A stretch of 64,000 nt of DNA from Struthidea cinerea (Eukaryota > Chordata > Aves > Passeriformes > Corcoracidae). Of this stretch, positions 28,364 through 43,004 are shown piece after piece (the stretch's first letter is position 1; each line of letters starts with the position of its first letter). A program made the translations under genes and the position numbers. Below the pieces are notes generated by a model, which ran no database searches, was not told where the DNA came from, and saw nothing but the letters and a program-made list of their open reading frames with translations. The stretch is from positions 524,118 through 588,117 of the forward strand of contig VZTI01001242.1 in NCBI GenBank assembly GCA_013397865.1, read 5' to 3'.

Positions 28364-31300
28364 CAGGGAGGTTGGACACAGGAAGGTTGGTGCACTGACA
28401 CCTCATCACCATCTGAAACCACCCATCAGCAAATTACTCTTTTATCCACTAGGAAGCCAATGTTTGTTCCAGGAAGCCCTCCAGAGAGAAACAGGTTCTC
28501 AGCGTGGATAGCACATCAGAGTCTGGCCCCCAGCCTCCTCTGGGCAGCCCTGAAGTGCAACTCATGATTCTCCCTGGGAAACAGCACTGGGAAAGCCAAC
28601 AGCAGAGCTGCACAAATCCTCTCTCCTTAACTTTCAATTCTGCAGCCTGGCTGGCTCCAGGTTCATAACAGCAACATTTGTGTGCAGCTCTGAGGTTTTC
28701 TCTACGCTGTAAGCAAGTGATAACACCTCTCTCTGACATTGCCCCTGAGCAGCAGTACAATTCCAACAGGGGGGGAGTCAGCAGTGCCAGGCAGCTTGCT
28801 ACACAGCAGCCATGGTACTCAAATGAAAGAATTTTTGATACTGAGCAGATTTTAAACCTCAAGTATAAACATGCTCTTCAAGTGATAAACACACTTTATT
28901 ACTTGGAAAAATAGATATATATATTTCCAGATAACTAAGAGACAGCTTGACAGGAATTGTTCCTGTATTTGCTTCTGAAGCAAAGCAGTAGATTCAGCAA
29001 GCTCAAAGAACCATTTTTCTCCATTTAATTCACTTCAATGTGCTAAAAACAGTATGTAAAATCCTTACAGCAAAATGAAGGAAGGATATGCTAAGATCTA
29101 AAGAAAGCAAGGAAAAGTTAAAAAGTACAAATATTTCTTGGCATAACTTCAATGCACTTCACTTGAATTTGATGGGTAAAATGTGTGGGAGAAAGTGAAG
29201 TCAGAGCAAAATGGGAAAGACACAAAATTATACTCATTCAATTTGTACAGTTGCAAACCACAAAGCATGGCAACCTCAGCCCTTTTTCCATCCAAATGTA
29301 TCTTAAACCAAAGTTACAGAGAGTTCACATGAAAATATAAATGTGAATGCATTAGGACAAGTGAATGGTCTTCCCAAGATCCAGAGCTTGAACCAAATGA
29401 AGGTGGTGTAAAGTCTCTCCTTGATCAAGTACCTAAATCAGAGACTAACTGAAATTCTATATTTGTACTAAATTTCTTTGTACTTTAGAAAAAAATAGTA
29501 ATGTAGTGCCTTGGCAGAAAATACTAGAGTTTGATTCTCTCCATGCTTCATCATTTACATGGTTTTAAATAGCCATAGTTTGCTTTTCAGGATGTTCTGT
29601 AGACAAGTGCTAGATTTAAAATTAAGAGGTTATGGCAGGAAAGAAGGTTTTGTTTGAGGTTTCTTTTGATCACAAGACATCTCCTCTTGGCAGTGAAAAA
29701 GCAGCACAGCCAGCAAAACTACAGCGCAAGTTTGCTTCCAATTCCAGTAGGAACTGGATCCCAGTCATCAAAATGCATCACGTGCGTGTTTACAGACATG
29801 AAATATCGCCATGAGAGGCTGGAGGTAGCACTTCACAACTAGAGGCTATCTACTGACCCTGTTATGCTGAAGCTTCAAAAACTGAAGCTTTTCTAAAGCT
29901 GCATATGCAGCAGTCTTGCCGTATTTCAGGTTCTTTCATTCCTGCAGCAAACGTCCTTTCATGTCGTCCTTTTGACATTTATCTTACATCAAAAGTCTGC
30001 GTGTCCTCAGCCACGTTATTCTGCAAACCTGATAAATCCTGGTTCTGCATCTTGCACGAAATAAAAACATCGCTCACACACAATTTCCACTAAAACCTGC
30101 TCTGTGTTTTGCCCTGTTTTTAAAGGGTGTCTTTACTTTGAATCAGAAAGAGTTCACCTGCAGGGTCCCAGCACGGTGTCAATCAAAGCCCAGCAGAAAA
30201 GCCTGACTCAGTAATTCAGTGCTTTTAAACCCAAACCAGGATCTTTGTCTGCTGCAGACATTTGGTTAGGAGCCCTGCCACATTCTACTGTACAGAGAGT
30301 AGAAATTATCTTGTTGAGGTTTGTTTAATCACCATTAGAGGCAATTTTATATGAATGACAGCAACCAAAGTGAATCACTTACCAGCTCCCTCCCAAGCTT
30401 AATTGACCCCACCAAGGCTGTTAACATGGGCACCTAATTATTACCAAATTACCTTTGACAACACACATGTCTGGCCTGGGTAAGTCTGCCACAGGGAAGT
30501 GAGCAGAGAGTAAAGCTAAGCAGGAAGATGGATCTTGGTAGGAGGCAACTCATATAAAATAAAAAGAGAGGGTAAAACCATGCAGCTGGACAGTGGTACC
30601 ACCTCCTATTCCCACGATGATCTGTCTCCAGCATGACAGAACTTAATGGAGTGCCCGAAACAGGTCACAGCTGGGACACCCTGAAGCACAAAGCCACGGG
30701 GTGAACAACTCACTGGAGCAGAGCCAGGAGCTGGCTGTCACTCAGGGCGTGCGACAGGGAGCGTGACCAGCAAGTTTGTGTTTACACAGATATTTCCTCT
30801 GCCTCGGGAGAAGCAGGGCTGTCACAGTCAGCCCAGTGTCTCACTCGCTGTCTCACAGACAGATGTTTCTTTCAAATGACGCAACTGGTTCCAGGGCCTC
30901 TCTGTTTGCCACGGCAGGCAATGCCAGATGCTCTGCTGCCAAGCCAAGGGAAGAAAGGAAGGAGTTTAGTCGACACTTGGCGAGTTGCTACGGGTGGTAA
31001 CTAAGGGACAGCTCAGCCGAGTGGAAACCTGAATGAATGAAGCAGCTGCAGGCAGGGACTGGGAGGGAGCAGGCAGGAGGTGGGAGCATCCCAGCACTCC
31101 TACTCAACACCAGCACCTTCACAAGTGGGTCTCCTTCTCCTGACATACCATTCTCACCCCTGGCTTTCTGGTATTCGCAGTCAGAAGCATTCCCTCTGGA
31201 TAAAAGCACTGTTTAAGTTGCCTTTCAGGAGTCAGTTCAGAAATTAAATATTTGAGGCATCAGGTTAGATCTGCTTTTCCTGAATCTTGCTCCCCAAAGA

Positions 31301-34300
31301 CACTTAGTTTAAATAATGGCAAATAAAAGTATTTTGTGTAAACAGTGAAACTGGCCAGATGTCCTGTTACAGGTTTCAGTGTGACAGAGTTTCACAATGT
31401 TTTCAGACTCTGCATCGGACAGAAGTAGCACTGACTCACCACCACCTCTCTGTTTAGCCCCATAAATGCAGTTCTAAAGATGTAAATTTAGTTACCCTCA
31501 AGTATTTACATTTTTTTTGATGGAGATTAATGCAGTGTTTTTTTCCTTTCAGGAAACTGGAAGTTCTATATACACTTTACCTGGCACTAACCTTTCACAA
31601 TTGATTTTTCTCTGCTTTTGAAACGTATCACAGGTAGAGATTATATTAAATTAGAGCAGGATTTTGTAGCCTGTAACAAATACAATTTTAGAGCTTTATG
31701 GGCTAGTCCCTGAAAGGCAAACACCCGGACTAAATTACATTACCACTCTTGGAAACAAAGTACTCCACCCAAGGAGAAATGACAGAAAAAAGACAGAAGC
31801 TGAAGCTGTCCCCTCTCAAATCAAGGCAGTGAACTTTGACAAACTTTCTGTGTGGGACTGAAGAGAGCCCCTCAGTCCATTTATGTTCCACTCAGTCCAG
31901 GCTTCTGCATTTCTGCTGCACATGCTTACACTTGAGAGACCCAAAGCTCTGAAATGCAGAGCCTTTGGAGGGAGCAGAGGGAGCTGCAGGGCTGTAGCTG
32001 CCATTCATTCACAGCGAGCACATGAAACATCACCACTCCCCACTCGCTTTTTCTCCCCCTGCTCTTCTCTTCCAGCCGATTTCCCTTTCCTGAGGAAAGG
32101 GCATTTCATTATTCTTTCCTTCAGGGCTGATGTTTCACCTTTCCCTTGTCTCTGCCAGCCAGCAGTGCTTACTGAATGATGGCTTTTCCAGAAAGCTCGG
32201 ACTGGCAGTAAGTTCAGGTGTGGTGCTCTACATTAAGGGCGGTAACGCCAGCCCAGCACAAAGAGTGAATTACGTCAGTGCAAATGCAGGTGGACAGACA
32301 GGACACTGAGGTAAATCTTCCCTAGAGGTTCCCATCTTCAGTGGGAACTACAAGAAAGAGGTCACACAACCCTGTGAATGAGACTGTAACCACAGGACTC
32401 CAGAAATTGCCTTCCACTTAAACCACAGACTCACAAAATCATTAATTATTTCTCTTTCCACCGAGGACTATATTATTTTAACAATGAAAAAACACTACCC
32501 AAGCAGTCACAGCCATCACACAACAGGATTCACTATCTGCTGAGGCACGTGAGAAATTAACACAAGGGAATTTAGAAGGAAGGGTTGGGATCACTTCCTT
32601 AATTAAAAGATTTCCAGGCACGCTCTTCCACATATCATAATTAGGATGTGTTTGCTTAGTATTAAAAATATACAACCACATTCCGATAACCACAGCATTT
32701 GGAGATTGACACCTCTTAAATTTGATTCAAAAATCTAATTGTATTTGCTGTGGGGCAATGAAACTGTAGCACAGCTAAACTTCGACATATTTATTTTCTG
32801 CTGTGTCCTCTGGAAAGAAAAGCTCTCCCTATAAAACAAAGAGGTCCTTGGAGTCTAAAGCCACTTCGAATTTAGTCCCAGCACACCATCAAGCCCACAG
32901 CAGTCATCCACAAGGACATCAGAAAGTTAAATTTAGGTTGCTAAGTGCCAAGACCCTGTTCCCATGTGTGCCCGTGTAGGACACAGCAGCGGGAGGCTCC
33001 ATCCCTGATAAATGGTGACACAAAATCGCCCAGCACGCTCAGCAGACTCAAACAAATCCCACCCTAAATGGATCTGCATTAGCTGCTCTCACGTAGCGTG
33101 CGGATTTTGTAACTCTCCTCGGTGGGACAGATGGAGTTCAGTTTGGAAAAGCAGGAAGCAGTCTGTGTTCTGAATTTCTTTTCCATAGGTGTGGGATGGA
33201 AATGTATTGATCACCCGCTGTGGGTTCCTTACGCAATTCCAGCGAGCTGGCACTTGCAGGGACATTTATTGATTCAAAGAGCACCAGAACTTACCTGGAA
33301 CTCGGCTTCCTCAGGAAATGCATTCTCTTGTAATGCCTGAGCAAAACGAGACAATGTGGCAAACACTGCTCTGAGCTCAAAGCACAACGCAGACCTCAGG
33401 TGTTTTCCATCAGAACATTAAGAATTCCAAACGGGTCTTTCTCTGAACCAGCTGGAAAATCCTGCACCATTACCACAGCCATATAACCTAACACAGAACT
33501 GCTGGACAGACACAAAATCCCTGTTTCACTTTGCAAAAATCAAAGGGCGAAGTTTCACCCCACGTTTTGTAGTTGCACGGATTGCAGTTGATTTTTGACT
33601 TTGAGGCTACGACACTGCAAAATAAAAGTAGCGGAAGCTTCTTGGTTCACCTCATTAAAAAATAAAACCAAATGCTTGATTAATATTCTATTAATATCAC
33701 TAATTCCCTGTCTTTATCTACCAGTGCTGCTGAATACATAGAATATGGATGACATAAAACATGACCTCAAGCAGATGCATATGCTTGCATTGTGGAGACA
33801 CACATTTACACTCCAAAACTTCGTTAAAAAATAATCAGTGCTGAAGTTGAGATGTAATACATCTAATTAGAAATACATCAGAAGCAAATCACTACTTTAA
33901 GAAGTTTATAGTTGTGCAGTATTTTGTACATTTAAAAAAGCAATCATGTTTTTGTTGAAAATAGATCAGAAATGAAAGGTTTTGTTTTATAAAATAAAAT
34001 AAAATTAATTTTATCCATTTGAAGTTTTCTTTCAGGTATAAACATTTTCAAGTTTTGGCAAAACTCACTGAAATAAGGTAAGATAGAATAAAGAAAAGCA
34101 GTAAAATTGAATTTATTGCCTTTAAATAATAGCCAGCAAAGGTTTATACTAATTGCAGAAATAACCCACATTCTCTACCAGGACAATAAAATGCTGACAG
34201 TTTTCCTAAATGACTTTATAGTAATGTTATGAAGAAATACAAGTAAAAAAAAATCATACTCAGCATTTTCCTGCATGCTTCTTTCCCGGACAGAAGAGAA

Positions 34301-37300
34301 CTCTTAACATTTTTAATTCTGTAATGTAATACAAGCTCGATATTATGCATTTTGAAAGGCACTAACTGTGTATATTAATATAGCTGATGTCCAGTAGATG
34401 GCAAAATATCAGCCACCACCACCTTTAATCTTGGCACTTGATTCATTTAAACCCCAAAGTAATCTTTTTTTTCTTTTTGTTTCCAATATCCACTTTCTAT
34501 TTCATTGGAGAGCAGGATTAGCTTTACCTTTTGGATGTTTTCTGTCTATTATCTGCTCGAAAGCCAATTTCATCTTCGTCAGGTCTCGATACAACAAAGC
34601 ACAATAATGTTACTATCCTTTAAATAGTCCTTTGAAGACAGTTTCTTCACCACTGATTTTTTTTTTTCCTCCAAGAGCATGCTGCTGCTACTGTTCTCAA
34701 ATTTGCCAGCACATGTTAGCATACTGTGTACTAAAATCTCTTAGCAACAATATCTTAGTGTCTAACATTTCCCTTCTTCCAACTATGATTCACGGAGCCA
34801 TCTGTAGTCAGATATTGACATGCAGCATCCTAAAATAGGCACCTTACATTTGCTCAACAACTAGTTTTAGCATCTGAAAATATAAATTATGGGGAGAGGG
34901 CCAATATTTCTTTGAGGCTCCTCAGCATTCCCTGGATCGTTTCAGCACTGTTTAAACAAAGGCTCGCCACGAGCGCTTCGCCTCGGTACTGAGGGCAAAG
35001 CATTCCCGCTTTTCCAATCGGCAGCTCCGCTGACGGAACCCTCCGAGCAATCCCAGGCTTCCCTGGTGAGGACCACCTCACACTGCTACTCAGGCTATTT
35101 TTAATAACAATCAAAGACTAGGTTTTCAAGCTCCAAGATCCCAGCGTTCTTCACACCCTTGGAAGCCTCAGGCTCATGGGAAGCGTCCCGCGATAGGTGG
35201 GACAAGGTCAATGTCCCAGCTGGGCGAAGACAAAGGGACTTCTGCTGTAGGAAATGCAACAATATCCCACACTCTGGAAGAGAATGTACAACCACAGCCT
35301 CCCAAGCACTGCTGCTGCCTCCCAAAACTCTTACCAAGTTGCCCTCAGAAAATACAGCATCTTTTTTTCAGCTGCAGGAAATTAACTCTTAGCAGCAAAG
35401 ACCTTGCATAACCCAAGTTGTTCGTGGCAGTGCAGCCTGCAATTCTGTACCACTTGAAAGAATAGTGCTGTACTAAAAATGTTAATTAAACAGGAACAGG
35501 AAATGTTAATTAAAAATAATGATATTCAGCAGAATACATTATACACGAAGTGCTGATAGTATGGCTTTGGAACTGTCTCAAGTGTGAGGAACACACTTCC
35601 ACCCCAGTGAAATCAACAGGATTCCCTCCACTTCAAAAGAACTAGGATTTTACCCTAAATACTTTTCAGCAATTAATATTTTAAAAACAAGCAAACACAC
35701 AACAACGTGCAGCCAAATACAGCTGGACTTTATCAGAAAAAGTACGCTGCAAGCATAACAGTGCTGGCACATTTTCCTTGCTAAAATGCTGGGTTTGCTT
35801 GCAAGAGATTTTACAGCCCCCATGGGTCTTCTGGAACACACTCAGTAGCCATGAAGGTGTGCCAGGGCTGAGTGAATTCCAGTCAGAATTAGGGGAAGGC
35901 AATCACTCTGAATGACCTCTTTTCCATCTCTTTTAGGTCCTGCAGCGCTGTCTTAGCAGGACTGGACAACACCTAAAATGCCTGCAGGCACCTCTGTTCA
36001 TTTTCCAGTCTTCCTTACTAAGATTTAAAAGGCAGAACCTGTGTTCTATTCTGCACTGTCCTTTCACGAACACACACAACTGCATTCTTAAAATTTAACC
36101 TCTCCTATTCATTAATTAGCCATGACTGAATACCTCCAGATTAACCTAAGCCTGCATGGACACCAAGATAAAAAATATAAGTCCTTTCCTCACAACATTC
36201 GAGCAAATCACTTCTAAATCATCTCGATCCCTCGGCTTTGAAATGCAAACTTAACTCCTAGGACAAAAGGAGTCGTTGTTATGCAAGAACCAGCTTGACA
36301 GGAAGTGTTGAACTGAATACACCAGCAAGTGGAGCAGAGTTACAAGGAAACATGTCAGGAAGCCTAAAAAGGAACATGCAGACAAATCCATCCCAGGCAC
36401 AACTTCGCTGCTTCACGACGTTCTTTTATTTCATCCTGTTTCTTGCAAGGAGAAGCAACTCAGATTTGAAGTTATCCTACTGTGCACAGGCTGTATTGAG
36501 CTTCCTCCGTGGTCACTGCATCTATTGGGAAATTTTATGTCTCTATCTATTTTAAAAGTAGAGGAAAAAACCTTCCATCTCCTTCCTGCTTCTCTGCTGA
36601 AATGCCACCCAGCGAGTTATGCTCAAGCAAGATGTGTTTTTCTACACTCGTGTTTTAATAATTAAAACGAAGCAGAAAAAGCCAAGTGTGATACACACAC
36701 ACAGTTACAATTACAGACTCATTCCTCAGGAAAATCTAGCTCAAGCTGGAAAGAGCCATCAAAAGCCAGTTATTACATAATCCTTATTACTGCTACATGG
36801 GCAAGCAGCGGTTCCAAAGGAGTATTTACTAAAAGCAGATAAAGCCAGGTTGCAGCATCAGATGAATCAGATAAGACACAGCCAGCAACAAAATTGACTT
36901 AATTTTCTTCGTCCCCTCCAATAATATGCTAAATCAAAAAGCCATGAAATGCAATCTTCTCCAGCTGAACTCTCCTAGAAAAAGGCTGAGAACGTGTGCT
37001 ATTTGCTAGGTTTTGTTTTCCTTGGCACTACAGGAAATGTTGGGCTGTGCAGAGAACTCAGCTCAAGGGTTTACGGGTCTGTGCTGCCGTAGGGTGAAAG
37101 CTTCCACCTCTCCAGGCAGCCTTACCTCATGGAAAAGCCAAAACCCACCACATTAGCAGCTTCTTCCCAAAACACTTTGAGAAAAAATGTCTTCCTACTC
37201 ACAGCAGACAGACACTTCCCACTATTTCACAGCAGAAAGTTTCGGGGATTCAATTTTGCGAACACTTAATAATATAGTGTTGCTTCAACTGCTAAACCAA

Positions 37301-38182
37301 ATGGCTGGAAATCCTTTTGGAAAGCCCTTAGGATAAAATGCATGGGATGAATAAGACACTGTGATTATTTCACCTAATACATTTGGTGGCTCCATTCCAA
37401 ACTCTGTGGGTTAACTACAATAAAACCTTTGGAAACAGCAGTCTAGCGATAGTCAATGCCAATAACACACTCCAATGGAGATGGGATTGCCAACTGCATG
37501 CCAGGAATGCTCCCTCCAAATGGCAGTGGAAGATGATGCTAAGTCTGTCCTACAGGCACAGATCCTACATTTTTGTAAGGAGCAAGAACTTGGATATTGC
37601 CAGAAGATAATGCTGAGTATCCTGTTTAGAAATGCAAAAGCAAGAGGTGGTGCCACCACAGCACCCAACCGTCATGACTCCGACCATGAATCCATTCCTG
37701 CAGGCCCAAAGTGCCCATGAGTCCCACTCACAGGTTATTTTATCTCACAGACAAACTGACTGCTGTTAACATCCCAAAACAACATGGTTTAAATCAGGAT
37801 GACACAGCTCCCTGCTGCCTCTTGTAACTTCACCCACGACAACTGATTGTGTCTGAATCACTCACAAGCCTTTCTTACTTTGAGGCAAGGTGGTCACCCT
37901 TACAATTTACTTTGCCTAATTTGTTCCCTTTTTTAACTTCTGAGCTTTTTTTCTGGTGGAAAAAGAAACAGGTTAGCTCCTAACTACCTCAGAGAGTCCA
38001 CTTTTCCCAGAGAAATTGGACTGCCTGTGGGAACACCTGAGGCGTGTCAGCGGGACACCCCTGTCTGAGCAGGGAGGGAATGGGGAACGGGGGAAAAAAG
38101 GGGTCTTGGATCATTTACATGGAACACAACACAACAGATGGTCACATGGAGACTCCTCCATAAGTTTGCTTTTGGAAAAAAA

Positions 38183-38219
38183 NNNNNNNNNNNNNNNNNN
38201 NNNNNNNNNNNNNNNNNNN
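38183..38219. other. Assembly gap (37 N) inside a poly-A tract
   Basis: The gap has A runs on both sides (38176-38182 and 38220-38228), so the missing sequence is probably mostly A. Confidence 0.99.
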
Positions 38220-40467
38220 AAAAAAAAAGGAGACACATTCTGCAGCTAAGTATTTTTAGCATCTCCAAGCGTGGCAATATTTTGCCTTTCTCAATAAAAG
38301 GGAATCATATAATTTAATTCTTTTATGCTTTACTGCATTATTTCCATTTGGCTGCTTGTCTGAAAAATGACAGGGTTAAAACAAAGGTCAGGAGGGACCA
38401 GCCAGCACTAAGAAAACCATCCCTGAGTCAGGAGGAATCGATTTAACTCCATTCTGTATCCATATGTATTTTTCTGCTCCTGCATCTTAATGTTCTCAGG
38501 GATATTTCATTTGCCACCACTTCCCCCAATATCAATGTCCCTTCTTTTAGTTATTCCTCTTCCTTTTAATTATTATTATTTTAATCACGTCTTTTTAAGA
38601 AATTGTGCTGAACGTGCCTACATATATACAGACTCACATATGTTCTTGATTTTTAAAGGAAAAATCCATAGTTTGTTCTGGAATGGTCACTTGTAGAGAT
38701 TTTTTTTTTTTTTAAGTATGAATAAGTTCCATTATTTGACTGAAATCAGGAGAAAAGCTGGAAAAAGCTAGAAGTCTGACTAAAGGCAGAATGCATCATG
38801 AGCTCATAGCTGTAATTTTTGCCAACAATACCCAATATTCAGTGATTCATTCTTCACACAGGTGCTTCAGGAAAGGAATTAGGATGGAAATAAATACATG
38901 GATAAAGCAAAGTCCTTCTGTAATTCATATGCTCCATTAACACAATGGCTCCATATTTTAACATCATGACAGAAGGCATTATTTTATATTTGTGAAAATG
39001 CCTTTTTGAGGCACTCGATAGAGATTTTGGGTTTAAAATTAGCTTTCACACCCTTTCAAAAAAAAAAAAAAAGTCAGGGACAAAAAAAATACCTGAGAAG
39101 AACTTCTTGTCCTTTGCCTGTAAATTTCATCCAAAGAAAGAAATTAAAAATTCCAGTAACCTAAATCTAAAGTGGGCTTTGGGAAGCTGTTCTAGTGAGG
39201 TGCTGGATATGGCCAGTTGTGTCTGTCTGTGTTCTCCCCAGTCAGCTCAGCTTCCAAATCCATGGGTTTAGTTCCTACTCCTGGTTTTGGAGCCCCTGTA
39301 TTTGAGTCAGTCTGGAAACCAGTTCCCACTGCCAGATTATTAACGTGGAGATCAGCACGCAGGGCAATTAAAGAAAATAAAACTAAACACCACAACATAA
39401 CACAACAGGGGAGAGGGGACAAGGAGGGGTGGGTCAGCAGAGTTTTTCAGTGTGAGCAAAACAACACATGTTTTCCCTCAGCCAGACTCCAAAAGAGCTG
39501 AATCATTTTGTTTTTCTGAACAACAGGGACGCCAGGCATGGGAAATTTCAGTTCAAATGATTCAAATCTGGCAAAAAAGAATGTGAGCAATTTGAAAATA
39601 GAGGCAGAGCCAACACACTGAAAGGAGCAATTCCACCTGCAGTGGACCTGGAAGATTGCTGCTCCTCCTGCAATCCGTGGGATGTAGGCACATTGATTAT
39701 CCAGGCTGGTTTGGGACGGCAAAGGCCAATGATAAGGGACACCTGAGACACAAACCATTCTCAGGTACAACTCTGCCGTTAAAAGGTGGCACTAAATGCC
39801 ACCTCAGAATAGTTGTTCTGTACATTCCAACACATTTGTTCTAAAAACACTGACTAATTATTAGCACTATTAGCTAAAATAGTGCTTTACTGCTCATTTG
39901 AATTATTCATATGGAGCTGCTGATCACTAAAAGAGAAAGGAAAGATGATAAACAAGGTGCATGTTCATTTTAACTTACACTTCATTTCAACAGCTTGTAA
40001 ACACTGTGAAACTCAGATTTCTGAGCTATTGGATTAATATTTGCTAGATAGGCAATGAATTATTTTATGTTAACCTAGAAGCAGAAGAAATGCATGGAAA
40101 ACCAAGCAGCTGTGGACAGTGATGGGATACCACGGCTTGTCTGAAAGGGTATTTCTGGCGGTTTTACTTATGAAATAAAAACTAATAAAGTAGCATGTAA
40201 TGTACTTAGATGGCCCAACCAAGAGGGGCTGGGTAGGTGATTAATAAATAGAACTGGCAATATAATATAATGATGTGGCCCAGGTTTCACCTCACCTCAA
40301 ATTGCTAAAAATAAAATACAGGAAAATTTCTGCTGACCCCACATTCTGCAGACTTTCAGCAGTGGGTGACATCAGCTGTACCCAGCACTGATTGCTGACT
40401 CGATGCACCCCAGGAATGGGTCAGGATGAAACACACCCCTGAGAAGGCAAGCTAATACAGGGTTAGT

Positions 40468-40617
40468 GCTTAACTGGGAAATACAGCCAAGCTTTTTTAT
40501 GGCACTGCCATTCCAACACTAACCCTGCTGGACACTGAAAAGGCTTAACTGGGAAATACAGCCAAGCTTTTTTATGGCAATGCCATTCCAACACTAACCC
40601 TGCTGGACACTGAAAAG
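40468..40617. repeat. 75-bp tandem duplication, two copies
   Basis: Copies at 40468-40542 and 40543-40617 are identical except for one C/A difference at 40505 versus 40580. The unit begins GCTTAACTGGGAAATACAGC and ends GGACACTGAAAAG. The near-identity implies recent duplication. Just before and inside the first unit there is an 11-bp inverted repeat, CAGGGTTAGTG at 40458-40468 and CACTAACCCTG at 40517-40527. Confidence 0.96.
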
Positions 40618-42926
40618 GCAAAAAGGACACCCCGACCCCAGGTGCACACGATGTGGGATCCCTGAATTAGGTGGCACAGAACTCAGCCCAGATTAGTTTT
40701 CCTTCCTGGAATCTGGTATAGCCATGCTTGCTTTAAGAAGCACTGTGATTTGGTAAGGAGTGAGCAAGTGCACATTTGCTCTTCTGGTGGCAAAACTGCA
40801 CCACATTCACTGGACACCGATGCCTGATACAAACTCTGCCGCTCGTTTTCATCGAAGGAAACAAAGCCGTGGCAGGCCTTGAAAGCAGCACACAAATTTC
40901 TCCACGTCCGGATCCTGTTGTTTTTACAGAATAGCACAGCTTTCATATCATCAATTTTCCGAGCAGCAACTCCAAAGAATCATCCTTTTAGGTTGCTGGG
41001 AAAGGGACATAATGGAGGTGACTCAAAGGAATAGATGCTGCAGCTACAAGCACTCTCGTTCTGTACATATGAGATGCCTCAATGTTCCTGCCTGCTGATT
41101 ACATGAGCAAACATTTTGAGTATGCAAAATCCTATTAACTCAAGGGGATTCTGCATAATTTTATAACAGCTCCACTTGTGGTGTTTGAGCGACTGGGTCA
41201 GCAACAGACAGATAGCAAAGAATTAATTCTAAGGCTGCTTTGTTGCAGCACTGGCGTTGGGGTTTCCTCTACTCACTCCACTCGGATAAAACAGAACTTT
41301 TTCTACATTCCCTACACCTTTTTCTGTTCTAAGAGCAAGAACAAGACTGTTGGAGCAGTCAGCACGAAGAAGAAGACAAATGAAAACTCTTCCGTGGGAC
41401 ACTTACCCTCTCTCCCAAAAATCCTAAACCAAAAAGGAAAGTTTACCTCAAAGACATCAAGTAACAAAGTAACCTAATCCAAGAGATTACCCTGGAACAC
41501 ATCCCTCCCATAATTAGGGTTTTCACTTGCTCCATTTTTTGATCACTTCATAATTCTGAGATGCAGAGATAAGTATTAGCCAGCACTTAGTGAATTTGTG
41601 CTTAGCATGTATTTAGATGGCAAATTATTAGCAGTCGGAAAATGGTGCCTAAAATTAAATTATTAATGCACTGTTTCCCCAATTTGGGGAAAATGGTCCC
41701 AAAAGTAAACAATGATCTGGCTGGGATTTGCAAGCAGAATTCTTAAGCTCTTCAGATGCACAATCTCAGGCCCAGAAAACCTTCAAAATATGGAGGGAAT
41801 TAAACTGATACAGAAATATTTGGCTGAGGTTTTTTTGAAAGCCCTGTAACCACACATAAACTTGGAGGAGTTAACTCAGAGACCCACATGGATACAGCTA
41901 AAATTCCAACTGCTTCACTTGTCAAAGCATTTTTCCTTGAATCCTCTGCCAGCATTATCCAAAGTGGGTCAAGGAGGTAATGGGGCAGACACACCAAGGA
42001 AAGATAAATCAGGATTTCTTTTAGTTGAAAAACTCCTTGGTTTAGGAGAACAGCCCCCTTCTGTTTCACCCCAGGGCAGGTCCTCTTAATGGCACTGTGC
42101 CATCATTCTTCCAGAAGCACTGATTTTTGTAACTTGAAAAAATTCTTCTGGTTTGTTTTGGGTTTGTTTTTTTTTTTTAAATATTACAGTTTCCATCCCT
42201 TTTCTCACATGTCACTTTGCATCAGGAATGTTCCTCTGACATCCCGGCTAATTAAGCCCACTTCAGAAATAAGGGCTTGAGGTTGTCAGCCATACCTGAC
42301 AACCCTTCGGACAAACAATTCTCTTCCATTTGGATTTTTAATTAAGCTTACTGAAAGTGCTTCCGTATCAGAAAATGGGGACAAAATTTTGGCTAATCCA
42401 AAGAAAGACTTCCATTTTCTTTTGGAGATAACAGATGACCGCTTCAGCCTCTAAGTCTGGCAGTGCATTAAGTCGTCCCTAACACTTAGCCCAGCTCTTT
42501 GGCCTCACATCCAAGGAAGGAAGAGCTTCTTTTTGGCTAAATCCAGAGGGGCCAAGTAAACCAAAGTGCCCAGACAATCCTTGGATCGCTCTTATGTGGA
42601 TCTTGGATCTGTCTTACATGGGACTGGAGATCAGCACAGAGCAAGGCACATCTGACTGCAGAACACCAAGGATTTCATCTTTTGCCACCAACAGCTCACA
42701 GAATTCTCAAACTCATTAACAGTGTCACCAGGCCAGCTAAGAGGGTGTTTTCCTCTCATTCCTAATTATTCCAGGACATCCTCACTTAATGCATTAGCTA
42801 AAAGCCAAAGTTTTCACTCACTCCATGCCTGTTCTCAGCCTTGTACAGTGTGACTTCTCCCCAGAACCAAGTTCATGTGAGATTTTCTTCCCGATATTTC
42901 AGGGGGAAGAAGCATTTCCTTTTTAC

Positions 42927-43004
42927 CTGAAATGGAGACTGGCTGTTGTAATTCTTTATCTCCTTGTTGGCTCCCCGGAACAGCAGCACCCGTGCACAGC
43001 TCTC
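42927..43004 (-). CDS. SHANK2: SHANK2 ankyrin-repeat exon (residues 343-368)
   Basis: This short 78-bp, phase 0-0 exon encodes ESCARVLLFRGANKEIKNYN then SQSPFQ. The acceptor is CATCATTTTCAG|GAGAGC and the donor is TTTCAG|GTAAAA. It completes one ankyrin repeat (CARVLLFRGANKEIKNYN) and starts the helix of the last one (SQSPFQ). It joins in frame with the previous exon at ALYNQ|ESCARV, the expected SHANK order. 18 of 26 codons end in G or C, intermediate between the GC-rich exon upstream and the AT-ending exon downstream. Confidence 0.96.

Larger units (their letters stand above)
26955..42926 (-). other. SHANK2: SHANK2 intron within the ankyrin array (about 16 kb)
   Basis: This intron separates the exons ending SPFQ and starting VAII. 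It contains a CR1 3' end at 28209-28363, a poly-A-flanked gap at 38183-38219, a 75-bp tandem duplication at 40468-40617 and simple A/T runs. A 230-codon minus reading frame at 27655-28347 partly overlaps the CR1 copy and is not a gene. A CpG-bearing open stretch at 40683-40946 is described separately. Nothing else was recognised. Confidence 0.85.

Noticed and set aside
29350..29410. Possible further MIR-like fragment
   Set aside because: Only a loose CTTCCCAAGATCCAGAGC match without the flanking core; too weak to annotate.
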